DNA of 64,000 nt from Limnohabitans sp. (GTDB lineage: Bacteria; Pseudomonadota; Gammaproteobacteria; Burkholderiales; Burkholderiaceae_C), in NCBI RefSeq assembly GCF_023910625.1, contig NZ_JAAVVW010000003.1:1550001-1614000 (forward strand), given 5' to 3'. Made by a program: the position numbers and the translations under genes. The notes below the pieces were generated by a model. The model was not told the DNA's origin. It searched no databases and saw nothing but the letters and a program-made list of their open reading frames with translations. Of the stretch, positions 25,527 through 34,083 are shown in pieces. Position 1 is the stretch's first letter. Each line of letters begins with the position of its first letter.

Positions 25527-27004
25527 GCTTCGCTGAACGCTGCGGCCTACACAGCCGCAAACGCCAGGCGGCTTGTGAGCAATTGGTGCGGCAGGTGGAG
25601 GCCTCTGGTATCGACCTGATCCGCTTGGGCTGGTGCGACCTGCATGGCGTGGTGCGCGGCAAGACCCTCGTGGCCTCGCAACTGCGCCAAGCGCTGGCCA
25701 ACGGCATCGGCATGGTCAGCACCTTGCTGCTCAAAGACAGTTCGGACCGCACCGCCTTCAAAGTGTTCGAGTCGGGCATTGAAGACACCCTGCCTGGCTT
25801 TGCCGGGGCCAGCAATTTCACCCTCATGCCCGACCCGGCCAGCTGGCAGGTGCTGCCTTGGACCGACAAGACCGGTTGGCTCCAGTGCCAGCCCTACTTG
25901 GCCGACGGGCGCATCGTGCCGCTCGATTCGCGCCATGTGCTGCAGCAAGCCGTGCAGCGCCTGGCCGAACGCGGCTGGCAGATGCGCTGCGGGCTCGAAG
26001 TCGAATTCCACATCTACCGCCTCAAAGACCCGCTGCACGGGCCAGACCTGGACCCGGATCGCGCCGCATGGCCCGGTCCCGCGCCCGAAGTCAGCCTGAT
26101 CCACCCTGGCTACAACCTGCTGACCGAAGGCTGGATGGACCGGGCCGAAGAGCCGCTGCGCATCGTGCAGCGCACCGCGCAGGCGCTGGGCCTGCCGCTG
26201 ATCTCGCTCGAAATCGAACTCGGCCCCAGCCAGGTCGAAGCGGTGTTTGATGTGAGCGATGCGCTCACGGCCGCCGACCAGATGGTGCTGTTTCGCAACG
26301 CCACACGCCAAGCCCTGCGCCGCGCCGGTTACCACGCCACCTTCATGTGCCGACCGCCGTTTGAACACATCATGTCGAGCGGCTGGCACCTTCACCAATC
26401 GGTTTGTGAATTGGCCACAGGGCGCAACGTGTTCATGCGCGAAGATCTGGCCCCCGGCAGCAGTTCACGCGAAGCCCGGCAAGTGCTGAGCGATGCGGGC
26501 GCGCTCTGGCTGGCCGGACTGCTGGCGCACGCCCCGGCGCTCACCGCCTTGTGCACCAGCACCACCAATGGCTATGGGCGCTTTCGGCCCAACGCGATGG
26601 CACCGCAGTCGATTTTGTGGGGCCGTGACAACCGGGGCGCGATGCTGCGCGTCATCGGCGCGCCGGGTGACAGCGCCACCCGCATTGAAAACCGCCTGGG
26701 CGAGCCTGCGGCCAACCCTTATCTCTACATGGCCTCGCAAATTCACGCTGGGCTTGACGGGGCGGACGCACAGCTGCAAGCGCCGCCAGCCACCGAAACA
26801 CCTTATGCCCCAGGGGCTGTATCCATCCCAACGTCTTTGGCCGATGCGGTGCAGGCGTTGCAAGCCGATAGCGCTTTGAGCCAGGCCATGGGGCAGCCCT
26901 TGGTGGATTACTACAGCACCATCAAACTGGCCGAGCACCGGCGCTTGACCCAGGCCGAAGATGCGACGGAGTTTCACAAGCGCGAATACTTCGGCCGAAT
27001 TTAA
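25523..27004 (+). CDS. Glutamine-synthetase-like gamma-glutamylamide ligase
   Basis: A 493-residue type I glutamine synthetase homologue. The beta-grasp N-domain contains RLGWCDLHGVVRGKTL. The catalytic domain has LEVEFHIYR, EIELGPSQVEAVF (metal/ATP glutamates), SGWHLHQSV, NGYGRFRPN and ENRLGEPAANPYLYMASQ. True GlnA hallmarks such as the adenylylation loop are not evident, and the genetic setting is not nitrogen assimilation. Related ligases (AtdA1/TdnQ with aniline, IpuC with isopropylamine, PuuA with putrescine) ligate glutamate to an amine at the expense of ATP. Because it overlaps the Rieske gene by 4 bp, I infer that it activates the amine substrate of that oxygenase. Confidence 0.88.
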   Translation: MSFAERCGLHSRKRQAACEQLVRQVEASGIDLIRLGWCDLHGVVRGKTLVASQLRQALANGIGMVSTLLLKDSSDRTAFKVFESGIEDTLPGFAGASNFTLMPDPASWQVLPWTDKTGWLQCQPYLADGRIVPLDSRHVLQQAVQRLAERGWQMRCGLEVEFHIYRLKDPLHGPDLDPDRAAWPGPAPEVSLIHPGYNLLTEGWMDRAEEPLRIVQRTAQALGLPLISLEIELGPSQVEAVFDVSDALTAADQMVLFRNATRQALRRAGYHATFMCRPPFEHIMSSGWHLHQSVCELATGRNVFMREDLAPGSSSREARQVLSDAGALWLAGLLAHAPALTALCTSTTNGYGRFRPNAMAPQSILWGRDNRGAMLRVIGAPGDSATRIENRLGEPAANPYLYMASQIHAGLDGADAQLQAPPATETPYAPGAVSIPTSLADAVQALQADSALSQAMGQPLVDYYSTIKLAEHRRLTQAEDATEFHKREYFGRI

Positions 27005-27045
27005 CAACCCATTGAAAGCCCGCGTTTGAGCGCGCTGCATTGAAG

Positions 27046-27375
27046 ATGATCACGATCCACCTGCAAGCCCACGACCCCGCACAAGCCCCGATCACACTGC
27101 AAGCCCATTCTGGGCAAAGCCTGATGCAAGCCGCTGTCGACACCAATGTGTCAGGTATCCAGGCCGATTGCGGCGGGCTGTTGACCTGCGCCACCTGCCA
27201 TGTGGTGGTGCATGAAGATTGGGTGAAGCAGCTGCCGCCGATGGGTAGCGATGAAGACGGCATGTTGACCTTCACCGCCCAAGCGCGTGAGCCGGGCAGT
27301 CGCCTGTCGTGCCAGATCGTGCTGACCCCAGAGCTGGACGGTCTGCAGGTCACGCTGCCCGAGAGCCAGTATTGA
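27046..27375 (+). CDS. [2Fe-2S] ferredoxin (adrenodoxin-like)
   Basis: A 109-residue plant/adrenodoxin-type ferredoxin. Cluster ligands are in DCGGLLTCATCH and LSCQIV, the C-x5-C-x2-C-xn-C pattern. It probably donates electrons to the Rieske oxygenase two genes upstream. A separate NAD(P)H-ferredoxin reductase would have to be encoded elsewhere. The ATG at 27046 is preferred to an upstream TTG (27040). It lies 41 bp after the ligase on the same strand. Confidence 0.88.
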   Translation: MITIHLQAHDPAQAPITLQAHSGQSLMQAAVDTNVSGIQADCGGLLTCATCHVVVHEDWVKQLPPMGSDEDGMLTFTAQAREPGSRLSCQIVLTPELDGLQVTLPESQY

Positions 27376-27469
27376 AAAGGTTTTGAGCAGGTCGGCGGCT
27401 TGAGCCCCGACATGAAACCTGCACCAAACCCACCATGTCGGACCTGAAGGCCAGACCTGCAAGAGAAGT

Positions 27470-28855
27470 TCAGCGCGGCATACCAGGAAAGCCACCGCCG
27501 CCGCCCATCATGCCTTTCATGGCCCCCATGCGCTTCATCATTTTCATCATGCCGCCGCCGGACATTTTTTTCATCATGTCCTGCATCTGCTCGAACTCCT
27601 TGAGCATGCGATTGACGTCTTGCACCTGAACGCCCGCGCCCGCTGCGATGCGGCGCTTGCGCGTGGCCTTGATCAATTCAGGCTTGCTGCGCTCTTTGGG
27701 CGTCATGCTGTGAATGATGCCCTGCTTGCGGCCGATGTCTTTTTCGACCTTGTCCATGTCCATGGACGCTGCCTTGGCGGTCATCTGGCTGGGCAACTTG
27801 TCCATCAGGCTTGACAGCCCGCCCATTTGCTTCATCTGCTGGATCTGCGCCAAAAAGTCGTTCAGATCAAAGCCGCCACCGCTCTTGACCTTGGCGGCCA
27901 ATTTTTGCGCGGCTTCCATGTCCACACCTGCAGTGACCTGCTCGACCAGGGCCACGATGTCGCCCATGCCCAGCACCCGGCCCGCGTGGCGCTCGGCATC
28001 GAACACTTCCAGACCATCGATTTTTTCACTGGTACCGGCAAACTTGATCGGCACGCCCGTGATCTGGCGCACCGACAGGGCCGCGCCACCGCGTGAGTCG
28101 CCGTCCAGTTTTGTGAGCACAATGCCCGTCAAAGGCAAAGCCTCGCTGAACGCCTTGGCGGTATTGGCCGCGTCCTGGCCTTGCATGGCATCCACCACGA
28201 ACAGGGTTTCAACAGGCTTCAATTCGGCGTGCAAGGCCTTGATTTCGGCCATCAGGGCTTCGTCAATCGCCAAGCGACCCGCGGTGTCGACGAGCAACAC
28301 GTCAAAGAAATGTTTGCGGGCGTAGTCGATGGCGGCACGCGCGATGTCGATGGGCTTTTGGTCGGGCGAGCTGGGAAACCATTCGGCACCAGCTTGCGCG
28401 GTCACCGTCTTGAGCTGCTCAATCGCCGCAGGGCGGTACACGTCACCCGAGACGGTGAGCACTTTCTTTTTGCGCTTTTCGATCAGGTGTTTGGCCAGCT
28501 TGGCGGTGGTGGTGGTTTTACCGGCCCCTTGCAAACCGGCCATCAAGATCACAGCAGGCGGCTGCGCCGCCAGGTTGATGTCCGACACGCCCTCGCCCAT
28601 GGTGGCCGCCAACTCGCGGTTGACCACACCCACCAAGGCCTGTCCGGGCTTCAAAGAACCCATGACTTCTTGGCCCAAGGCTTTTTCTTTCACCCGGGCA
28701 ATGAAATCGCGCACCACAGGCAAAGCCACGTCGGCTTCGAGCAAGGCCATGCGCACCTCGCGCAGCATGTCGGCCACGTTCGACTCGGTGATGCGGGCCT
28801 GCCCGCTGAGGGTCTTGACGAGGCGTGAGAGTTTGTCGGTCAGGGCGGAGGCCAT
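27470..28855 (-). CDS. ffh: Signal recognition particle protein Ffh (SRP54)
   Basis: A full-length 461-residue Ffh. The N domain is followed by the G domain with P-loop GLQGAGKTTT (near residue 108), DVYRPAAIEQL, DTAGRLAIDE, TKLDGDSRGGAAL and GTSEKIDGLEVFD. The methionine-rich M domain from about residue 330 ends in a GGMMKMMKRMGAMKGMMGG tail. Together with 4.5S RNA it targets nascent membrane proteins to FtsY. It is divergent from ypjD and convergent with the ferredoxin gene. Confidence 0.97.
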   Translation of the reverse strand: MASALTDKLSRLVKTLSGQARITESNVADMLREVRMALLEADVALPVVRDFIARVKEKALGQEVMGSLKPGQALVGVVNRELAATMGEGVSDINLAAQPPAVILMAGLQGAGKTTTTAKLAKHLIEKRKKKVLTVSGDVYRPAAIEQLKTVTAQAGAEWFPSSPDQKPIDIARAAIDYARKHFFDVLLVDTAGRLAIDEALMAEIKALHAELKPVETLFVVDAMQGQDAANTAKAFSEALPLTGIVLTKLDGDSRGGAALSVRQITGVPIKFAGTSEKIDGLEVFDAERHAGRVLGMGDIVALVEQVTAGVDMEAAQKLAAKVKSGGGFDLNDFLAQIQQMKQMGGLSSLMDKLPSQMTAKAASMDMDKVEKDIGRKQGIIHSMTPKERSKPELIKATRKRRIAAGAGVQVQDVNRMLKEFEQMQDMMKKMSGGGMMKMMKRMGAMKGMMGGGGGFPGMPR

Positions 28856-28920
28856 GGGGGAAATCCAGAAAAAACCGTGAGAGCTTGATGGCGAAGCCCC
28901 AGCGGCAGCGCCTGAAAGGC

Positions 28921-28926
28921 TAAACT
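28921..28926 (+). promoter_or_regulatory. -10-like hexamer 7 nt before the ypjD-like start
   Basis: TAAACT, then seven bases, then ATG at 28934. A leaderless-type arrangement. No Shine-Dalgarno sequence fits in between. Confidence 0.4.
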
Positions 28927-28933
28927 CGGTACC

Positions 28934-29737
28934 ATGATTTTAGCGAGTGCACCTTTGTGGACGTTGCCCTTCTCGGCATTGGCAGCCCTGGCCTATGCCT
29001 TGCCCGCTCTGGTGCCCCGCCACCTGAGTGTTGTGAACGCACGCCGCCTGCTTTGGCTGGCTTGGGTTTTACACGCCATCAGCTTGCTGGTGCTGCTGAT
29101 GGGGCCGGCGCGCTTCGGTTTTGCCCCGGCTTTGTCGGTCACCGCCTGGCTGGTGGTGTTGGCTTACATGATCGAGACCCAGTTTTTCCCCAAACTCAGG
29201 GCCCGCTGGGCCGTGGGCGGCCTGGGGGCGGTCACCGTGGTGCTGGCCTGGGTGTTTCCAGGAGCCTTGCTCACCACCCAGGCATCGGCCTGGTTGCCCC
29301 TTCACTTTGCCCTGGGTTTGTCGGCTTATGGCATGTTTGCCGCTGCGGTGGTGCACGCCTGGATGATGACCCGCACGGAACATGACATTCGCCAGGCTCA
29401 AGAAGGCTCGAGCGGTCTGCCGCTGTTGACACTGGAGCGCCTGACCTTCCGCTTTGTGACCGCTGGCTTTTTCCTGTTAACCGCGACTTTGGTGGCTGGG
29501 GCCTTGTTTGGCGAAGTACTTTATGGTCAGAACCACACCGAATGGCGCTGGGATCACAAACGGGTGTTTGCAGTGTTGTCTTGGATCACCTTTGCCACTT
29601 TGTTGGTTGGACGCAGCCAATGGGGTTGGCGCGGTCGCAGGGCTGTGCGCGTGCTTTATATTGGCGCTGGCCTGCTGCTGCTGTCCTACGCTGGCTCACG
29701 GTTTGTCATGGAAGTCTTAATTGGGCGGGCCGGATGA
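28934..29737 (+). CDS. CcsA/YpjD-family inner-membrane protein
   Basis: A 267-residue protein with about eight transmembrane helices, of the cytochrome c assembly (CcsA/HemX-like) superfamily. The conserved periplasmic segment HTEWRWDHKRVFAVLSWITF near residue 200 corresponds to the family's tryptophan/histidine region. In E. coli the homologue YpjD (CorB-associated) lies beside ffh, as here on the opposite strand. A role in haem handling or ion homeostasis is suggested by family only. Its stop overlaps the next start. Confidence 0.88.
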   Translation: MILASAPLWTLPFSALAALAYALPALVPRHLSVVNARRLLWLAWVLHAISLLVLLMGPARFGFAPALSVTAWLVVLAYMIETQFFPKLRARWAVGGLGAVTVVLAWVFPGALLTTQASAWLPLHFALGLSAYGMFAAAVVHAWMMTRTEHDIRQAQEGSSGLPLLTLERLTFRFVTAGFFLLTATLVAGALFGEVLYGQNHTEWRWDHKRVFAVLSWITFATLLVGRSQWGWRGRRAVRVLYIGAGLLLLSYAGSRFVMEVLIGRAG

Positions 29738-29970
29738 AATACCTGATCTGGCTACTGGTTGTTTTGGTGGCCGTCTGGGCATTCAAACGAAGTCGCAAGG
29801 CCAAAGACGCCAGTGCAAGCCCCGCAAAACCATCCAAGCGCCCCTCAAACATGGTGAGTTGCGCCCACTGTGGATTGCACTTGCCTCAGGATGAGGCCGT
29901 GATTGGCGAAAAAGACGTTTACTGCAGCACTGAACACCGCACTGCCGCCGAGGACCGCAACCCGGCTTAA
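29734..29970 (+). CDS. PP0621-like small membrane-anchored protein with zinc-ribbon-like cysteines
   Basis: A 78-residue protein with one N-terminal TM helix (YLIWLLVVLVAVWAF), a basic Lys/Ser/Pro linker, and a C-terminal MVSCAHCGLHLPQDEAV...YCS segment with three cysteines and a histidine, suggesting a metal-binding knuckle. This matches the small PP0621 family; no function is known. Its ATG overlaps the ypjD stop (ATGA). Confidence 0.8.
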   Translation: MKYLIWLLVVLVAVWAFKRSRKAKDASASPAKPSKRPSNMVSCAHCGLHLPQDEAVIGEKDVYCSTEHRTAAEDRNPA

Positions 29971-30049
29971 GTCCTCAACCCCTTGCCAATGCTTGGCTTG
30001 AGCCATTTTTTCCAAGTCGATCACACAACCACCCCACCTTCTATGATCC

Positions 30050-30631
30050 ATGTCAAACCGACCCGCTGAATGCACAGATTTATGGCAAGAGGGCTGGTAC
30101 TCGCCCGCCCTAAGATGGGACTCCCCCAATTTTGGACCCAGACCTCAAGGTGCATGCATTGACTTGCTGGTGCTTCACTCGATCAGCCTGCCGCCAGGCC
30201 AATATGGCGGGCCAGAGGTGCAGGCACTCTTCACTAACCAACTGGATTGGGATGCTCACCCATATTTCAAGCAAATCAGGGGGGCGCAGGTGTCAGCACA
30301 CTTTTTTATACGGCGCGATGGCGCATTGCTTCAATTTGTCAGTGCCGACGACAGGGCTTGGCACGCAGGACAGTCAATGTACCGTGGCCGCTCACAATGC
30401 AATGACGACTCTGTCGGTATTGAGCTGGAAGGGTTGGAAGGCGATGTATTCGAAAATGCCCAATATGTGCAACTGGCCAGTCTTTGCCATGACTTGCGCA
30501 AACGTTACCCGATTGCCCATTTGGCGGGGCACGAACACATTGCCCCAGACCGCAAGCAAGATCCTGGGCCGGGTTTTTCGTGGGGACGGTTGAGACAACT
30601 GCTGGATTGGCCTGCCTCGTACTTTCCCTAG
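30050..30631 (+). CDS. ampD: 1,6-anhydro-N-acetylmuramyl-L-alanine amidase AmpD
   Basis: A 193-residue cytosolic zinc amidase of the N-acetylmuramoyl-L-alanine amidase type 2 family. Zinc ligands are in LLVLHSISLPPG (His near 42) and LAGHEHIAPDRKQDPG (His and Asp near 160-170). VSAHFFIRRDG and AWHAGQS are conserved substrate-site segments. It removes the peptide from recycled anhydro-muropeptides; in enterics its loss derepresses AmpC via AmpR. Neither ampE nor ampR is adjacent here. Confidence 0.93.
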   Translation: MSNRPAECTDLWQEGWYSPALRWDSPNFGPRPQGACIDLLVLHSISLPPGQYGGPEVQALFTNQLDWDAHPYFKQIRGAQVSAHFFIRRDGALLQFVSADDRAWHAGQSMYRGRSQCNDDSVGIELEGLEGDVFENAQYVQLASLCHDLRKRYPIAHLAGHEHIAPDRKQDPGPGFSWGRLRQLLDWPASYFP

Positions 30632-30884
30632 GAATATAAAACGACAATCAGAGAAATTTCTGGTTTCCAGGTGGCTTCCTCAATTTAAATCACTGTCCAG
30701 AAATCCAAATCGCAAGCCAGCTAGGTCTTCAAGGGCAAAACCCCTCAAACAACGCATGGCTCTTGGATCTGAATCCCAAAAGGCTGTTTCCAATTCGCCT
30801 CCAAACGGTCTTTTCAGCGTTTCAGAACAGCACATTGATGACGTTGTTGCGAAACTTTAAGCATTGAGGTCAAAAACCACCAGT

Positions 30885-30900
30885 ACACTACCTGTAGTGG
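30885..30900 (+). promoter_or_regulatory. NrdR box 1
   Basis: ACACTACCTGTAGTGG is an imperfect palindrome matching the NrdR consensus ACACWATATATWGTGT at its outer bases. It lies just upstream of the -35 and 32 bp (about three helical turns) from box 2. Confidence 0.65.
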
Positions 30901-30901
30901 C

Positions 30902-30930
30902 TTGCAAGGGTCGCAGACACCAGATATAGT
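30902..30930 (+). promoter_or_regulatory. Sigma-70 promoter of nrdAB
   Basis: -35 TTGCAA (30902-30907), 17-bp spacer, -10 TATAGT (30925-30930). The -10 lies inside NrdR box 2, so bound NrdR would exclude polymerase. Confidence 0.6.
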
Positions 30931-30932
30931 GT
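30917..30932 (+). promoter_or_regulatory. NrdR box 2
   Basis: ACACCAGATATAGTGT, 14 of 16 positions agreeing with the consensus palindrome. It overlaps the -10. Paired boxes about 31-32 bp apart before nrd operons are the established NrdR pattern. Confidence 0.75.
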
Positions 30933-31017
30933 CTTTCAGAAATCTGCAGAGTTGAACGAATCCAAATTGCAAGCACCCGTTACCCCACCACTACACACCA
31001 CAAATTAGAAGAAAACC

Positions 31018-33945
31018 ATGCACACAGACCTCAACGCCCCCTCCGCTTCCACCGGCCTGATGCCTACCCCCTTCTCCGACCGGACTGGCCAACCGTCTGC
31101 TCACCACCTCAATCAGTACCAAATCATTCGCCGTAACGGCGCCGTTGTGCCTTTTCAGCCCAACAAAATTGCAGTCGCTTTGATGAAAGCATTTCTGGCT
31201 GTCCATGGCACCCAAGGTGCTGCGTCTGCCAGCGTACGGGAAGTGGTGGAAGAATTGACGCAAAACGTGGTGCGGGCACTGATGCGCTCACGTCCGGGCG
31301 GTGGCACCTTCCACATTGAAGATGTGCAGGACCAGGTTGAGCTGGGCTTGATGCGCAGCAGCAACCACGAAGTCGCACGTGCTTATGTGCTTTACCGCGA
31401 GCGCCGCACCCAAGAACGCGCCCAGCAAACTCAGCAATTTGCAGCCGCGACTTCAGAGCCTGCATTGCACGTAATAGACCAAGGTCAACGCGTAGCTCTG
31501 GACCTGAATCACCTCAAGTCATTGATGGTGAAAGCTTGTGCCGGCCTGGGTCAAGACGTGAGTCCAGACCCCATCGTCACCGAGACCATGCGCAACCTTT
31601 ACGACGGTGTGCCGATGGAGGAGGTTTACAAAGCATCCATACTGGCATCGCGTACGCTGATCGAAAAAGATCCAGATTACACCTATGTGACCGCCCGTTT
31701 GTTGATGCACACAATTGCCAAGGAAATCTTGGGCAAAGAAGTGTCGCAAGAACAAATGGCCGAGGAATACATCAACTACTTCCCTCGCTTCATCAAAAAA
31801 GGTGTGGACAACGACCTGCTGGATGAAAAACTCCTTCAGTTTGACCTCAGAAAGCTGGCCACCGCACTCAAGCCTGAGCGCGATTTGCAATTTGATTATC
31901 TGGGCCTGCAAACGCTTTACGACCGCTACTTTTTACACGTCCGCAAGACCCGCATCGAGATGCCCCAGGCCTTCTTCATGCGTGTGGCCATGGGTCTGTC
32001 GCTCAATGAAATCGACCGCGAAGCCCGGGCTATCGAGTTTTACGAGATCCTGTCGTCTTTTGACTTCATGTCCTCCACGCCCACGCTGTTCAACAGCGGC
32101 ACTTTGCGTTCACAGCTCTCGAGCTGCTACCTGACCACTGTGCCCGATGACTTGGATGGCATTTACGAGTCCATCAAGGAAAACGCCTTGCTGTCCAAGT
32201 TTGCCGGCGGTTTGGGCAACGATTGGACCCGCGTACGTGCCATGGGTTCACACATCAAAGGCACCAACGGTGAGTCGCAAGGTGTAGTGCCCTTCCTCAA
32301 GGTGGTGAACGATACGGCCGTTGCAGTCAACCAAGGTGGCAAGCGTAAAGGTGCGGTCTGCACCTACTTGGAAACTTGGCACTTGGACATCGAAGAATTC
32401 CTGGATCTGCGCAAGAATACCGGCGATGACCGCCGCCGCACGCACGACATGAATACGGCCAACTGGATTCCCGATCTGTTCATGCGCCGCGTGATGGAAA
32501 AAGGCAACTGGACCCTCTTCTCCCCTTCCGATGTGCCTGACTTGCACGACCTGTTCGGTCTGGCCTTCGAAAAAGCTTATGTCACTTACGAGCAAAAAGC
32601 CCAGCGTGGCGAGATCAAGCCCAGTAAAACTGTTCCAGCTACCGACCTGTGGCGCAAGATGCTGTCCATGCTGTTTGAAACCGGTCACCCCTGGATCACT
32701 TTCAAGGACCCTTGCAATGTGCGCTCTCCTCAGCAGCATGTCGGCGTGGTGCACTCGTCCAACCTGTGCACCGAAATCACGCTCAACACCAGCGACACCG
32801 AAACCGCTGTCTGCAACCTGGGCTCGGTCAACCTGTTACGCCATATCAAAGAAGGCGCCAATGGCAAAGTCATCGACCATGAGAAGTTGAAAAAAACCAT
32901 CACGATCGCCATGCGCATGCTGGACAACGTGATCGACATCAACTACTACGCCGTCAAAAAGGCCCGTGACTCCAATATGCGCCACCGTCCTGTTGGTCTG
33001 GGCCTGATGGGCTTCCAGGATTCGTTGTACGAAATGCGCATTCCTTACGCCTCACAAGCGGCAGTGGAGTTTGCTGACCAATCCATGGAAGCCATTTGCT
33101 ACTACGCTTATTGGGCATCCACTGAACTGGCCAAAGAGCGTGGCCAATACGCCACTTACAAAGGCTCGCTGTGGGATCAAGGCATCCTGCCTCTGGATAC
33201 TCTTCATCTTCTGGAGCGCGAGCGCGGTGGTTATGTCGAAGTGGATCGTTCAGCCACTCTCGATTGGGATGCTCTGCGCCAGAAAATCAAAGCGGACGGC
33301 ATGCGCAACTCCAACTGCGTGGCGATTGCGCCCACCGCCACCATCTCCAACATCATTGGCGTGGATGCATCAATTGAGCCTTGCTTTGGCAACCTGTCGG
33401 TCAAGTCCAATCTGTCTGGTGAGTTCACCGTGATCAACGGCTATCTGGTGCGTGACTTGAAGCGCCTGGGTCTATGGGATGATGTGATGGTCATGGACCT
33501 GAAGCACTTCGATGGCTCGTTGCGCCCGATCGACCGCGTGCCACAAGAAATCAAGGCGCTTTACGCCACAGCCTTTGAAGTCGAGACCACCTGGTTGGTG
33601 GAGGCAGCTGCACGTCGCCAGAAATGGATTGACCAAGCCCAGTCGCTCAACATCTACATGGCCGGGGCATCGGGCAAAAAATTGGATGACACCTACAAAC
33701 TGGCCTGGTTACGTGGACTGAAAACCACATACTACTTGCGCACATCCAGCGCTACACAAGTCGAAAAATCGACTGTGAATGCTGGCTCACACAATGCTGT
33801 GTCCGCATCCGGTACGCCCACTGCCGCAAGTGTCAGCGCCATTGAAGCCGCGGCAGCGTCCGCACAGGCACAAATGAATGCAGTGCCAGCCACGGACATC
33901 AAGTTTTGCGCCATTGACGATCCTGGTTGTGAGGCGTGTCAATAA
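31018..33945 (+). CDS. nrdA: Class Ia ribonucleoside-diphosphate reductase, alpha subunit
   Basis: A 975-residue large subunit that reduces NDPs to dNDPs. An N-terminal ATP-cone (about residues 35-150, opening IIRRNGAVVPFQPNKIAVAL) provides allosteric activity control. The catalytic barrel has the redox cysteine in SQLSSCYLTTVP, the radical-site loop NLCTEITLNTSDTETAVCNLGSVNL with its cysteine, and MRNSNCVAIAPTATISNI. The C-terminal tail CAIDDPGCEACQ carries the thioredoxin/glutaredoxin-reducible pair. A low-complexity Ala/Ser linker precedes the tail. The operon continues with nrdB and is preceded by two NrdR boxes. Confidence 0.97.
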   Translation: MHTDLNAPSASTGLMPTPFSDRTGQPSAHHLNQYQIIRRNGAVVPFQPNKIAVALMKAFLAVHGTQGAASASVREVVEELTQNVVRALMRSRPGGGTFHIEDVQDQVELGLMRSSNHEVARAYVLYRERRTQERAQQTQQFAAATSEPALHVIDQGQRVALDLNHLKSLMVKACAGLGQDVSPDPIVTETMRNLYDGVPMEEVYKASILASRTLIEKDPDYTYVTARLLMHTIAKEILGKEVSQEQMAEEYINYFPRFIKKGVDNDLLDEKLLQFDLRKLATALKPERDLQFDYLGLQTLYDRYFLHVRKTRIEMPQAFFMRVAMGLSLNEIDREARAIEFYEILSSFDFMSSTPTLFNSGTLRSQLSSCYLTTVPDDLDGIYESIKENALLSKFAGGLGNDWTRVRAMGSHIKGTNGESQGVVPFLKVVNDTAVAVNQGGKRKGAVCTYLETWHLDIEEFLDLRKNTGDDRRRTHDMNTANWIPDLFMRRVMEKGNWTLFSPSDVPDLHDLFGLAFEKAYVTYEQKAQRGEIKPSKTVPATDLWRKMLSMLFETGHPWITFKDPCNVRSPQQHVGVVHSSNLCTEITLNTSDTETAVCNLGSVNLLRHIKEGANGKVIDHEKLKKTITIAMRMLDNVIDINYYAVKKARDSNMRHRPVGLGLMGFQDSLYEMRIPYASQAAVEFADQSMEAICYYAYWASTELAKERGQYATYKGSLWDQGILPLDTLHLLERERGGYVEVDRSATLDWDALRQKIKADGMRNSNCVAIAPTATISNIIGVDASIEPCFGNLSVKSNLSGEFTVINGYLVRDLKRLGLWDDVMVMDLKHFDGSLRPIDRVPQEIKALYATAFEVETTWLVEAAARRQKWIDQAQSLNIYMAGASGKKLDDTYKLAWLRGLKTTYYLRTSSATQVEKSTVNAGSHNAVSASGTPTAASVSAIEAAAASAQAQMNAVPATDIKFCAIDDPGCEACQ

Positions 33946-33958
33946 AACTGCGCATCAC

Positions 33959-33987
33959 GCATCGCGGTTTATTACTTTGTGCGATGC
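33959..33987 (+). other. Hairpin in the nrdA-nrdB spacer
   Basis: GCATCGC (33959-33965) and GCGATGC (33981-33987) form a 7-bp stem with a 15-nt A/T-rich loop in the 138-bp gap between nrdA and nrdB. No U tract follows. It might be a processing or stabilising element; function not shown. Confidence 0.4.
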
Positions 33988-34083
33988 AATTGAACAACAC
34001 TTCACACGAGATGTTCGTCATAAAGTGATTCACTGCTTTGCATTTTGTTGGCATGCTTTCATAATTTGAGAATTGGAATTTTT

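Larger units (their letters stand above)
30632..31017. other. Intergenic region carrying nrdA regulation
   Basis: 386 bp between ampD and nrdA, noticeably richer in A/T than flanking genes. The first ~250 bp show nothing recognisable. The last ~130 bp carry two NrdR boxes and a promoter, listed separately, and an 80-nt untranslated leader. Confidence 0.7.
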
